Source: Acidobacteriota bacterium (GTDB taxonomy: Bacteria > Acidobacteriota > Terriglobia > Bryobacterales > Bryobacteraceae). From it: a DNA stretch of 64,000 nt. The notes beneath the pieces were generated by a model. That model had not been told where the DNA came from. It made no database searches and saw nothing but the letters and a program-made list of their open reading frames with translations. The DNA lies in the NCBI GenBank assembly GCA_026394075.1, contig JAPKYX010000087.1, forward strand, positions 8,986 to 72,985, in the 5' to 3' direction. Shown here one piece after another: positions 17,518 to 24,300 of the stretch; positions within the stretch are counted from its first letter, which is position 1, and each line of letters begins with the position of its first letter. Both the position numbers and the translations under genes were made by a program.

Positions 17518-18543
17518 ATGAAGCGAAACGTAATCTTGATTGGCACTTTCGCGTTGGGTGCCTTGAGCCTGGTTGGGCAAGCCCCCGGCCCTGGGGGTCA
17601 GCACGGTGGCATGGGTATGGGCGGAATGCACGGGCGAATGATGGGTGCGCTGCCGGAGGTGATGGAGTCCGGCACGAATCCGGTGACGCCAGCTAAAGTC
17701 GATTTGGGCCGGATGCTGTTCTACGAGACTCGTCTCTCGGCTGGCCGCGACATCTCTTGCAACTCGTGCCATGATCTGGCTCGTTATGGCGTGGACGGGC
17801 GACCCGTTTCCACGGGGCATCGCGGCCAGCAAGGCACGCGAAACTCACCCACCGTCTACAACGCGGCGGGGCATATCGCGCAGTTCTGGGATGGCCGGGC
17901 GGCGGACGTCGAGGAACAGGCGAAGGGGCCCGTGATGAATCCCGCGGAGATGGCCATGCCGGCGGAAGCGGAGGTGGTGCAGAAGCTGCGGGCCATTCCC
18001 GGCTACGCTGCCGCCTTCCGCCGGGCTTTTCCTGAGACTGCCGAGCCGGTGACTTTCGACAACATGGCGCTAGCGATTGGCGCATTCGAACGGAAGCTCG
18101 TGACGCCCTCACGGTGGGATCGCTTCCTGGCTGGCGACCAGAATGCCGTTACCGCCGAGGAAATGAGCGGCCACCATGAGTTCATGCACAGCGGTTGTGC
18201 CACTTGCCACAACGGTACCTACGTTGGCGGGCGGATGTTCCAAAAGCTGGGGGCGGAAAAGCCCTGGCCCGATGCGTCCGACCAAGGCCGCTTTGCGGTC
18301 ACGAAACTTTCCTCGGACCGGATGGTGTTCAAGGTGCCTTCACTCCGCAACGTGGAGAAGACGGGGCCGTACTTCCACGACGGCAAGGTGGCGACGCTGG
18401 AAGAGGCGATTCGGCTGATGGGTGAGCACCAGTTGAACACCCAGCTTTCAGGGCAACAGGTGCAGAAGATTGCATCCTGGCTAAAGACGCTGACCGGCGA
18501 GATTCCGCGGGAGTATGTTCGTCCGCCGAAGCTACCGGAATAG
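17518..18543 (+). CDS. Di-haem cytochrome c peroxidase family protein
   Basis: 341 residues. A signal peptide ('MKRNVILIGTFALGALSLVGQA') sends it to the periplasm; a Gly/Met/His-rich stretch follows (residues 24-43). Two c-type haem sites are present, CNSCH at residues 81-85 and CATCH at residues 227-231, with the family motifs 'LGRMLFYETRLSAGRDISC' and 'FKVPSLRNVEKTGPYFHDG'. The family reduces hydrogen peroxide with electrons from small cytochromes, although the MauG branch modifies proteins instead. The start is supported by AAGGAG/TAGGAG just upstream. The GMGMGGMHGRMM stretch after the signal peptide could bind copper; this is speculative. Confidence 0.93.
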   Translation: MKRNVILIGTFALGALSLVGQAPGPGGQHGGMGMGGMHGRMMGALPEVMESGTNPVTPAKVDLGRMLFYETRLSAGRDISCNSCHDLARYGVDGRPVSTGHRGQQGTRNSPTVYNAAGHIAQFWDGRAADVEEQAKGPVMNPAEMAMPAEAEVVQKLRAIPGYAAAFRRAFPETAEPVTFDNMALAIGAFERKLVTPSRWDRFLAGDQNAVTAEEMSGHHEFMHSGCATCHNGTYVGGRMFQKLGAEKPWPDASDQGRFAVTKLSSDRMVFKVPSLRNVEKTGPYFHDGKVATLEEAIRLMGEHQLNTQLSGQQVQKIASWLKTLTGEIPREYVRPPKLPE

Positions 18544-18658
18544 GGCCGTTAGCGCCCACTCGACCATGTCCACGCTGTGCCGGCGCGCCGGATGACACGG
18601 ACGCGACGCGCTAGCTGCGGGCTGGAAAAGGGTTGTCTACCTGAGAACTGGAGGGCAG

Positions 18659-18693
18659 CCCGCTCCTGCTGGTCGCGGCTCGGTACGGCTGCC
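18659..18693. repeat. Dispersed GC-rich repeat, copy B
   Basis: GCTCCTGCTGGTCGCGGCTC is identical to copy A at 8191, flanked here by complementary CAGCC...GGCTG ends. It lies downstream of the cytochrome c peroxidase gene. The whole stretch 18544-18849 (306 bases) holds no recognisable gene, only this element and the terminator at 18750-18783. Confidence 0.7.
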
Positions 18694-18749
18694 GTCGTTA
18701 GGGGGGAAGTTGTGGCCCGTGAGCCTGCGGGCAAGCGTGGGCCAACAGC

Positions 18750-18783
18750 AAAAGGCGCGGGCCAGAGCATGCTGGCCCGCGCC
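18750..18783 (-). terminator. Intrinsic terminator after the uvrD/small-protein operon
   Basis: A perfect 12-base-pair stem (GGCGCGGGCCAG, 18754-18765, with CTGGCCCGCGCC, 18772-18783) has a 6-base loop. On the minus strand it is followed by TTTT (18753-18750). A second hairpin, GGGCGTCC/GGACGCCC (18804-18826), lies between it and the small-protein stop codon and has no T-run. Confidence 0.75.
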
Positions 18784-18849
18784 ATCGTGGGAAGACGCGG
18801 TGTGGGCGTCCGGTAAGAGGACGCCCGTTGATGCGAGAAGGGGGAGGGA

Positions 18850-19020
18850 CTAGCGCTTGCGCGACTGGCCCTTCACGAGCTTCTTCACTTTCCTCTTCAT
18901 GGAACCGCGGGCGACGCTTTCGGCGCGCGGGGCCAGAGGCTTGGCCTCTTCCGCCTTCTTGCGGGCGGTACGCTTGAGCGTCTTGCGCTCCACTTTATCG
19001 GCTACGTGCTTGGTATTCAT
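18850..19020 (-). CDS. Small basic protein, translationally coupled to UvrD
   Basis: 56 residues, strongly basic, beginning 'MNTKHVADKVERKTLKRTAR' and ending 'KRKVKKLVKGQSRKR'. About 40 percent of residues are Lys or Arg. Its ATG (19020-19018) overlaps the TGA of the helicase gene (19019-19017) in an ATGA junction, so it is probably translated by reinitiation. A strong terminator follows it, placing it firmly in the same transcript. Composition suggests nucleic-acid binding, but no family was recognised. Codon use and coupling argue that it is real. Confidence 0.7.
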   Translation of the reverse strand: MNTKHVADKVERKTLKRTARKKAEEAKPLAPRAESVARGSMKRKVKKLVKGQSRKR

Positions 19021-21446
19021 TCCTTGACAATAATCCCTGCGTATTTCTGAACTAGCTTTTTCAAACCATGCCCCGCAAACTGGACGGTGAGCTTGGCGTC
19101 ATCTCCATCGCCCTCCCTGCGGAGGACGGTACCCCGGCCGTACTTCGGATGCTCAATGACTGAACCGTTCCGAAGCCCAACCGGCTTCTTCTGTCCGAAC
19201 CCTGTTGATACCGGCCCCGCCGACGCGGGCCTTGCCGATACCGGTCCCGCGGATGCTGGCCTCGACATTCCCGCGGAGGCGGGCGTGAACGGAGGTGCCG
19301 TGGCAGAACGGGGAGGCGCAGCAGCCGGTCTCGGCACGCCCGGAGGCTGAATGCCTTTGGCCGCAAAGAACTGCTGAATGCTCTCTACTGAATTATACGT
19401 CTTTCCGGTGAAAGAGTTGCGACGGGCAGTTTCGCGGGCGTACTGCTGCTCTCCGTAGAGGTCAACATCGACGGCGTTGGCGGCCCCAGTCTTGACGATC
19501 TCGAGCAGGTGCACGGGCACCTCATTCAAGAAGCGAGATGGCATGGTGGGTTCCGGCATACCCGTGCCAAAACGGCGGCGGGAGCGCGCCCAGGACAGAT
19601 AGAGCTTCTGTTCGGCGCGCGTCATGGCGACGTAACAAAGCCGCCGTTCTTCTTCCATCGCCGTCTCGTTGTCGCGTGACCGGGAGTGCGGAAACAGGCC
19701 TTCTTCCATGCCCGCCACAAAGACCACCGGAAACTCCAGGCCCTTGGCGTTGTGCATGGTGAGCAGCGAGATCTGCGATTCTTCGTCGAGAGAATCAGAA
19801 TCGGCCACCAGCGCGGCGTGATCCAGAAACTCCGCCAAGCCTTCGCCACGCTCCGCCGCTTCGGCAGCGGCGTTGATCAATTCGGAAAGGTTCTGCAGGC
19901 GGGATTCGGCATCGGGTGCCGGATCGGTCTCCAGCATCTTCCAATAGCCGGTCTTGTCCAGCACCTGACGCAGCAACCGCTCCGGCCCCAGTTCGGCGGC
20001 CGATTGCTGGAAGCCTTCCATCATCTCTTTGAACAGCACCAGAGCGGTTTCAGCGCGGGCGGAGAACTGCTTTTCTTCCACCATGCGGGCGATGGCGGCC
20101 CAAAGCGTCAGGTCATGCTCGCGCGAGAACTGCTCCACTTGGTCGAGCGTAGTTTTGCCGATGCCGCGCGCCGGGGTGTTGATGATGCGCTGCAGGGCGA
20201 TCGGGTCGTTGGGCGACTGAATGATCTTCAGGTAGCAGAGCGCGTCTTTCACTTCCGAGCGCTGGTAGAAACTGAAGCCGCCGACAACGATGTACTTGCG
20301 GTTGTAGCGGCGCAACGCCTCTTCGATTTGCCGGGACTGCGAATTGGTGCGGTAGAGGACGGCAAGGCGCGTCTTGGGGTCGCGCTTGATCTCGCGGTCC
20401 ATCACGTCGGCGATCCAGAGCGCTTCTTCCTCGGCGTCGCGCGCTTCGTAGAGCTTCACCGTTTCGCCCGTGTCCGATTCGGTCCACAGGTTCTTGCCCT
20501 TGCGCTGCTTGTTGCGGGCGACGACGGCGCCGGCCGAGTTCAAGATGTTTTTGGTGGAGCGGTAGTTCTGCTCGAGGCGAATCACCTTGGCGTTCGGGTA
20601 ATCCTTCTCGAAATCGAGAATGTTGCGGATGTCGGCACCGCGCCAGGAATAGATGGATTGATCTTCGTCACCGACGACGGCGACGTTGGAATGCGATACA
20701 GAGAGCAACCGCATCAGGTCGTACTGGCTGCGGTTGGTGTCCTGGTATTCGTCGATCATCAGGTAATGCACGCGGCGGTTCCAGGCGTCGCGGGTGGCCT
20801 GATCGGAATGCAGCAGCCGCACGGATTCGAGCAAGAGATCATCGAAATCAAGCGCGTTGGCCTGTTGCAGACGGGTTTGGTACTGCTCAAACACCACGGC
20901 CAGCTTGCCCATGTTCGGATCAGCGGCCTGCTTGTAGAAGTCCTGCGGCGTTTCCTTGCGGTTCTTGGCTTGCGAGATGCGCGACAGGGCGGCCCGGTAC
21001 TGCATGAACTTCTCATCCAGGCCCGCATAGCGGTAAATCTGCTTAATCGTGGCCAGTTGGTCGTCGTCGTCGTAAATCGTAAACTGCGTGGTGAAGCCCG
21101 GCCGGACCCGGGCCAGCGGCGCGCCATCCTGCCGCAACAGGCGGACGCAGAAGCTGTGGAAGGTGGAGACCATGGGGCCAAAACCGCGCATCGCGCCCTG
21201 GCGAAGAATCCCCTGCACCCGGTCACGCATCTCTTGAGAAGCCTTGTTGGTGAAGGTAACAGCGAGAATCGATGAGCCGGGAACGCCTTTCTCATCAATG
21301 AGATAGGCGATGCGGTTGGTGATGACGCGGGTTTTGCCGGAGCCAGCACCGGCCAGGATCAACAGCGGACCCTGGTCATGCATGACGGCTTCTCGTTGCT
21401 GTGGATTGAGGCCGGAAAGTAGGTCCATCGAGGTAGAAAAAGCCAA
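19017..21446 (-). CDS. uvrD: ATP-dependent DNA helicase UvrD/PcrA
   Basis: 809 residues, a full-length SF1A helicase. Motif I AGAGSGKT (about residues 32-39), motif II 'DEYQDTN', motif III 'VVGDEDQSIYSWRGAD' and the later 'LLTMHNAKGLEFPVVFVAGMEEGLFPH' and 'EEERRLCYVAMTRA' are all present. The C-terminal linker contains near-tandem 'RPASAGPVSA' repeats before a Tudor-like end ('VIEHPKYGRGTVLRREGDG') that in PcrA contacts RNA polymerase. The first possible start is a TTG at 21446; an ATG at 21428 is an equally good alternative because neither has a clear ribosome-binding site. It unwinds DNA in repair and in removing RecA or stalled polymerase. Confidence 0.95.
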   Translation of the reverse strand: MAFSTSMDLLSGLNPQQREAVMHDQGPLLILAGAGSGKTRVITNRIAYLIDEKGVPGSSILAVTFTNKASQEMRDRVQGILRQGAMRGFGPMVSTFHSFCVRLLRQDGAPLARVRPGFTTQFTIYDDDDQLATIKQIYRYAGLDEKFMQYRAALSRISQAKNRKETPQDFYKQAADPNMGKLAVVFEQYQTRLQQANALDFDDLLLESVRLLHSDQATRDAWNRRVHYLMIDEYQDTNRSQYDLMRLLSVSHSNVAVVGDEDQSIYSWRGADIRNILDFEKDYPNAKVIRLEQNYRSTKNILNSAGAVVARNKQRKGKNLWTESDTGETVKLYEARDAEEEALWIADVMDREIKRDPKTRLAVLYRTNSQSRQIEEALRRYNRKYIVVGGFSFYQRSEVKDALCYLKIIQSPNDPIALQRIINTPARGIGKTTLDQVEQFSREHDLTLWAAIARMVEEKQFSARAETALVLFKEMMEGFQQSAAELGPERLLRQVLDKTGYWKMLETDPAPDAESRLQNLSELINAAAEAAERGEGLAEFLDHAALVADSDSLDEESQISLLTMHNAKGLEFPVVFVAGMEEGLFPHSRSRDNETAMEEERRLCYVAMTRAEQKLYLSWARSRRRFGTGMPEPTMPSRFLNEVPVHLLEIVKTGAANAVDVDLYGEQQYARETARRNSFTGKTYNSVESIQQFFAAKGIQPPGVPRPAAAPPRSATAPPFTPASAGMSRPASAGPVSARPASAGPVSTGFGQKKPVGLRNGSVIEHPKYGRGTVLRREGDGDDAKLTVQFAGHGLKKLVQKYAGIIVKE

Positions 21447-21529
21447 GCCTGCCCGAAGGCACCTTGATTGGGGGGAACACCAATCTTAGCAGGTCCAGCA
21501 GCGGGATTTGGCAAAAGACCCCCAAATGA

Positions 21530-21540
21530 GGGTAGTACCC
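21530..21540. promoter_or_regulatory. Palindrome GGGTAGTACCC, copy 1
   Basis: An 11-base palindrome lies between the divergent uvrD gene and the small gene at 21593. The same 11 bases occur upstream of the Hfq-like gene at 47375-47385. In both places the palindrome centre is about 35 bases from a -10-like hexamer, as expected for an activator site or an extended -35 region. A related dyad, GGTACT-CAT-AGTACC (21563-21577), follows. Confidence 0.35.
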
Positions 21541-21592
21541 ACCCGCATCAAATCTCTTGCGTGGTACTCATAGTACCTAGTAAAGTGGACGC

Positions 21593-21790
21593 ATGTCGCT
21601 GAAGAAAGCCTCCCCCCCGGCTCAGCCTTCCGCTTTGAGGACTGATCTGCTTCAGGCTCGTCTGGAGTATCTGTACACTCGCCGGATTGTTGTGACCAAT
21701 TTGATCCGGTCACTTGAAGCCTACACGGCCGCCCGCCCTGAAAATGACGTGATCCCTTCGACGGATCAAGGATACCGCTTAGCGAGCTAG
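21593..21790 (+). CDS. Small hypothetical protein
   Basis: 65 residues, with a central helix 'LLQARLEYLYTRRIVVTNLIRSLEAYTA' rich in Arg and aliphatic residues. I do not recognise a family, though the 'RR.VV..LI.SLE.Y' pattern looks selected. No Shine-Dalgarno sequence precedes the ATG. A perfect inverted repeat 8 bases after the stop could end the message. It could be an acidobacterial lineage-specific protein; the evidence is coding-like composition and a tidy transcription-unit layout. Confidence 0.5.
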   Translation: MSLKKASPPAQPSALRTDLLQARLEYLYTRRIVVTNLIRSLEAYTAARPENDVIPSTDQGYRLAS

Positions 21791-21797
21791 GCTAAAC

Positions 21798-21831
21798 GGA
21801 AACATCACGACCGCTCCATCGTGATGTTTCC
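21798..21831. terminator. Perfect 13-bp hairpin after the small gene
   Basis: GGAAACATCACGA (21798-21810) pairs perfectly with TCGTGATGTTTCC (21819-21831) around an 8-base loop. It begins 8 bases after the stop codon of the small gene. There is no T-run on the plus strand, so termination would be imperfect; it may instead protect the 3' end. Confidence 0.5.
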
Positions 21832-22054
21832 AATGGCACCCGGTGGCTGCCAGTGCGCCACTCAACAGCAGACGCTTTACAACGTTCCCAAACCGGGCGC
21901 GACATGCCTTCCGCTGTCGCGCCTGCTTTCTCGTCTCTAGACCTTCCCTCAGCAATCTCGCGGTCGCCATCGGTTCCCCAACCTTGTAACCTAGCTATTT
22001 GCCGAAGCGCCTCTACAATTTGACGGTTCCGCGGCTTGGTGGCCCAAACGGGTC

Positions 22055-22663
22055 GTGGCGCAGGGTGAGTTGGGGGCTGGCCGCGTGCTAGTCGAACCCG
22101 AACTGATCGAGCGCGCCCGTTCCGGCGATGATGCCGCCTTTAATGAGGTGGTGCGCACCTATCGGAAGCGGATCCTGGGCACGATCAGCCGCCTGATTGG
22201 CCGCCCGGAAGATGTGGAGGATGTGGGGCAAGAAGTATTCTTGCGGCTTTACTATTCGATGGAGCAGTTGCGGACGGCTGATATGTTCGAGCCGTGGCTG
22301 TACCGGCTGACGGTGAATGCGGCCTACGATTATCTGCGGAAGCAGAAGCGCAAGAAGGAATCGCGGATCTCCGACCTTTCAGAATCCCAGGTGACGCTGG
22401 CCGACGCGGCGGCGGGTGGGTTGGCCACGCAGGAAGAGCAGCGCAAGAGCGGCATTCGGGAGTTTGTGCAGAAGTTGTTGGGATCGGTTTCTGAAGAGGA
22501 CCGGCTGCTGCTGTTGATGAAGGAAGTGGAAGGCCTTTCGGTGAAGGACCTGGAGAAGGTGTACGGCATTAATGAAAACGCCGTCAAGGTTCGGCTGTTC
22601 CGGGCGCGGCAGCGGGTGCTGAAGGCCTTTGAAAAGCAGGGTGGCGATTTCCCGCCCGGCTAG
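22055..22663 (+). CDS. ECF-type RNA polymerase sigma factor
   Basis: 202 residues. Sigma region 2 ('DDAAFNEVVRTYRKRILG', 'DVGQEVFLRLYYSMEQL') spans about residues 25-90. Region 4 ('DRLLLLMKEVEGLSVKDLEKVYGINENAVKVRLFRARQRVL') spans about residues 145-195 and contains the helix-turn-helix. There is no region 1 or 3, as usual for ECF factors. It would direct polymerase to a specific regulon. The GTG at 22055 is the longest start, with GTG 22085 an alternative. A -10-like TACAAT lies at 22014-22019. The next two genes encode membrane and periplasmic partners. Confidence 0.93.
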   Translation: MAQGELGAGRVLVEPELIERARSGDDAAFNEVVRTYRKRILGTISRLIGRPEDVEDVGQEVFLRLYYSMEQLRTADMFEPWLYRLTVNAAYDYLRKQKRKKESRISDLSESQVTLADAAAGGLATQEEQRKSGIREFVQKLLGSVSEEDRLLLLMKEVEGLSVKDLEKVYGINENAVKVRLFRARQRVLKAFEKQGGDFPPG

Positions 22664-22721
22664 GAAGCCCTTCGGGGCGTCGGCTATGATTTAGGTAGGA
22701 CTGAAGAGAAGTTGGGGAATG

Positions 22722-23057
22722 ATGAGCCAGGCAGATAAGAAGCTGGATGAGCTGATGGTCCACTACCGGGAAGCATGCCCGGAACCGGGCGAAGCTATGC
22801 ACTTCATGCCACGGTTGTGGCATCGCATCGAGGCCCAGCGCCAGATGCTGAAGAAGGCTCGCGGTTGGACGTCTGGAGTGGTGACGCTGGCGGCAACGAT
22901 TTGCCTCTTGCTGGCGCTGCTGCTCTCACTGCAATCGAATCCCCTGATTCACAACTACCTGGAGGCGCTGGATAGCGACCAGGACGCGGCGCCGGCGATT
23001 GAAGGCAGTGCCCATAGCGATGCCGTGCTGGCCAAGCCGTCTGGGGAGGCACGATGA
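22722..23057 (+). CDS. Single-pass membrane protein, possible anti-sigma factor
   Basis: About 111 residues (a second ATG directly upstream at 22719 adds one Met). The cytoplasmic N-terminus 'DKKLDELMVHYREACPEPGEAMHFMPRLWHRIEAQR' precedes one membrane helix at about residues 49-67 ('VVTLAATICLLLALLLSLQ') and a short extracytoplasmic tail. This layout and its place directly after an ECF sigma gene are those of an anti-sigma factor, but the zinc-binding H-x3-C-x2-C motif is absent. It is translationally coupled to the next gene. Function is inferred from context. Confidence 0.7.
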   Translation: MSQADKKLDELMVHYREACPEPGEAMHFMPRLWHRIEAQRQMLKKARGWTSGVVTLAATICLLLALLLSLQSNPLIHNYLEALDSDQDAAPAIEGSAHSDAVLAKPSGEAR

Positions 23058-23446
23058 AACGGTCCTTGTTCATCTACGGCGCACTGATCTTCTTTAGCGG
23101 GCTGGCGGTGGGCGCCCTCGGTCACCGGCTCTATTCCAGCACGGCGGTGGCGGCCACGGCCGCGCCACCCCGTCCGGACGACTGGCGGCGGCAGTTCATT
23201 CAAGAGATGGTCACCCGGGTTCATTTGGACGCCCAGCAGGTGACGGCACTGCACGGGGTTCTGGATGAATCAAAAACGCTTTTTGACCAGGTACGAGACA
23301 AGTACAAGCCGGAAATGAAGGCGATCTACGATAGCCAGGTGGACAAGGTGCGACAGATGCTGACGGCGGAGCAGCGTCCGCTTTATGAGACCCTGCGGCT
23401 GGAGCGCGAAGCTCGCCGCAAAGCCGCCGAGAAATCGCCCCGCTAG
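23054..23446 (+). CDS. Spy/CpxP-like periplasmic protein
   Basis: 130 residues with an N-terminal signal anchor ('LFIYGALIFFSGLAVGALGHRL') and a helical periplasmic part: 'VHLDAQQVTALHGVLDESKTLFDQVRDKYKPEMKAIYDSQVDKVRQMLTAEQRPLYETL'. The 'L-x-x-E-Q-R-x-x-Y/F' ending resembles the LTXXQ motif of Spy/CpxP/CnrX-type chaperones and sensors. Its ATG overlaps the upstream stop by 4 bases (ATGA). With the sigma factor and membrane partner it forms a compact three-gene envelope-stress-like module, similar in design to CnrH-CnrY-CnrX. Confidence 0.75.
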   Translation: MKRSLFIYGALIFFSGLAVGALGHRLYSSTAVAATAAPPRPDDWRRQFIQEMVTRVHLDAQQVTALHGVLDESKTLFDQVRDKYKPEMKAIYDSQVDKVRQMLTAEQRPLYETLRLEREARRKAAEKSPR

Positions 23447-23474
23447 CCACTTTCGGCCCCAACAGTGACATTGC

Positions 23475-23504
23475 TGACCGCTCCCTTGCGGTCACGGCTC
23501 GGTC
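23475..23504. repeat. Dispersed GC-rich repeat, copy C
   Basis: GACCGCTCCCTTGCGGTCACGGCTCGGTC has self-complementary ends (GACCG...CGGTC) and shares the core of copies A and B. It lies between the Spy-like gene and the L31 terminator. Confidence 0.65.
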
Positions 23505-23549
23505 GGTGGCGGTGAAGAAAAACTCCGATGGCGTTGGCAGCAAATGAAA

Positions 23550-23580
23550 ATGCCCCAGCCGAGGGCCGGGGCATCTTTTA
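23550..23580. terminator. Bidirectional intrinsic terminator of L31
   Basis: TGCCCCAGCC (23551-23560) pairs with GGCCGGGGCA (23564-23573) with one G-T pair. On the minus strand TTTT follows (complement of 23550-23547); on the plus strand CTTTTAA follows. It ends the L31 message and probably also the sigma-factor operon. Confidence 0.8.
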
Positions 23581-23596
23581 AACTTGGGAAGCTTTG

Positions 23597-23848
23597 TTAG
23601 TTCGCGGCCGGAGCCGGGGACTTGGAGCGCTGGGCTTGCAGGGCGCTGGACTTGGCCATCTTCTTTTGGAAGCGGTCAACGCGGCCTTCGGTGTCAACCA
23701 GCTTCTGGCGGCCCGTGAAGAAGGGGTGGCAGCTGGAGCAGATTTCCACGCGGAGGTCCCCTTTATGGGTGGAGCGGGTCTGAAACGAGTTCCCGCACGC
23801 GCAGGTGACCTTCAGTTCGTTGTACGCGGGATGAATTCCGGCTTGCAT
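23597..23848 (-). CDS. rpmE: Ribosomal protein bL31
   Basis: 83 residues from the ATG at 23848; the longer open frame upstream is not part of the protein. It is the zinc-binding form: cysteines C16, C18, C37 and C40 in 'TCACGN' and '[11 protein letters not shown]' match the CxC...CxxC site. '[20 protein letters not shown]' is the standard L31 N-terminus. A Lys/Ala/Pro tail extends beyond the usual end. It binds the ribosomal subunit interface. It is not next to other ribosomal genes. A -10-like TATCAT (23863-23858) sits 9 bases before the ATG. Confidence 0.95.
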   Translation of the reverse strand: MQAGIHPAYNELKVTCACGNSFQTRSTHKGDLRVEICSSCHPFFTGRQKLVDTEGRVDRFQKKMAKSSALQAQRSKSPAPAAN

Positions 23849-23930
23849 GACTTTTTGATGATAGCAAACGAATGGCCAAAACGCCAGCGGAAGAGGCTCG
23901 GCGCCGCAAGAGAGGGTTGAGTGTGGGCCC

Positions 23931-23969
23931 AAAACAAAGAACCCCTGAGGCGTGGTTCACCTTCAGGGG
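23931..23969 (-). terminator. Intrinsic terminator or attenuator of the RNA unit
   Basis: On the minus strand CCCCTGA, an inner GGTG/CGCC helix with a 5-base loop, and TCAGGGG form one long hairpin (23942-23969). TTCTTTGTTTT follows (23941-23931). The hairpin lies 83 bases before the L31 start codon. Confidence 0.75.
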
Positions 23970-24163
23970 CTCAATGCACAAATCGGAGGAATTACGGTTA
24001 TCTTCAGCGCGTGAGACGATCAGCCTAGTGGCTCGAACGGTCTCGTCACTGCCGCGAAACCAACGACATTACAGTCCGGCTCAGCGGCCGATAACCTCAC
24101 GCGTTGAAAGACTACAGTCGGTACTCATAAATTTAGACTGGATCACCTCCTTTCTCAGTGATG
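23931..24163 (-). ncRNA. Candidate structured RNA with a perfect anti-SD match
   Basis: A well-formed promoter (24169-24198) and an intrinsic terminator (23931-23969) delimit a minus-strand transcript of about 230 bases that matches no RNA family I know. Near its 5' end it carries AGAAAGGAGGTGATCCAG (complement of 24155-24138), complementary to the last bases of 16S rRNA (anti-Shine-Dalgarno region). A 14-codon ORF (ATG at 24127, MSTDCSLSTREVIGR) follows, at unusually long spacing. Downstream, GCGTGAG/CTCACGC and GGTTATC/GATAACC can pair in crossing order (pseudoknot or alternative folds), and AGCC-ACTA-GGCT lies in a hairpin. L31 starts 83 bases after the terminator, so an attenuated L31 leader is an alternative. 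Confidence 0.45.
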
Positions 24164-24168
24164 CCCTG

Positions 24169-24198
24169 ATCTTAGGGCGAGTCCGGCCGGGCTGTCAA
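24169..24198 (-). promoter_or_regulatory. Strong sigma-70-type promoter for the RNA unit
   Basis: On the minus strand a consensus -35 TTGACA (24198-24193), an 18-base spacer and -10 TAAGAT (24174-24169) are present. The predicted start is about 24162-24164. This is the best match to the housekeeping consensus seen anywhere in the window. Confidence 0.7.
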
Positions 24199-24300
24199 TA
24201 GAAAAATCGCGCACGGCCCACAAAATCTTGGGGTCCGTTGATTGCACCTTCCAGCGGCAGTAGTGCGCCTCCGGAAACCCGGCGGGGGTACAATTGCCAA

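Noticed and set aside
18577-18816. A 79-residue plus-strand ORF after the cytochrome c peroxidase
   Set aside because: It crosses a dispersed repeat and a terminator hairpin and has Arg-rich, shadow-like composition.
21779-21970. A 63-residue minus-strand ORF with a lipobox-like LSGALAATGCH
   Set aside because: It runs through the perfect hairpin at 21798-21831 and its hydrophobic segment is short and internal. No ribosome-binding site or neighbour supports it.
23849-23932. N-terminal extension of L31
   Set aside because: The 28 extra residues have no L31 similarity; [12 protein letters not shown] is the standard start.
24001-24060. A tRNA T-arm-like stretch (CCGTTCGAGCC on the minus strand)
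   Set aside because: No 5-base-pair T stem, acceptor stem or anticodon arm can be formed around it.
24131-24160. A 16S rRNA 3' end on the plus strand (CTGGATCACCTCCTTTCT)
   Set aside because: Only these 18 bases match; the preceding conserved rRNA sequence is absent. It is better read on the minus strand as a Shine-Dalgarno-type sequence downstream of a promoter.
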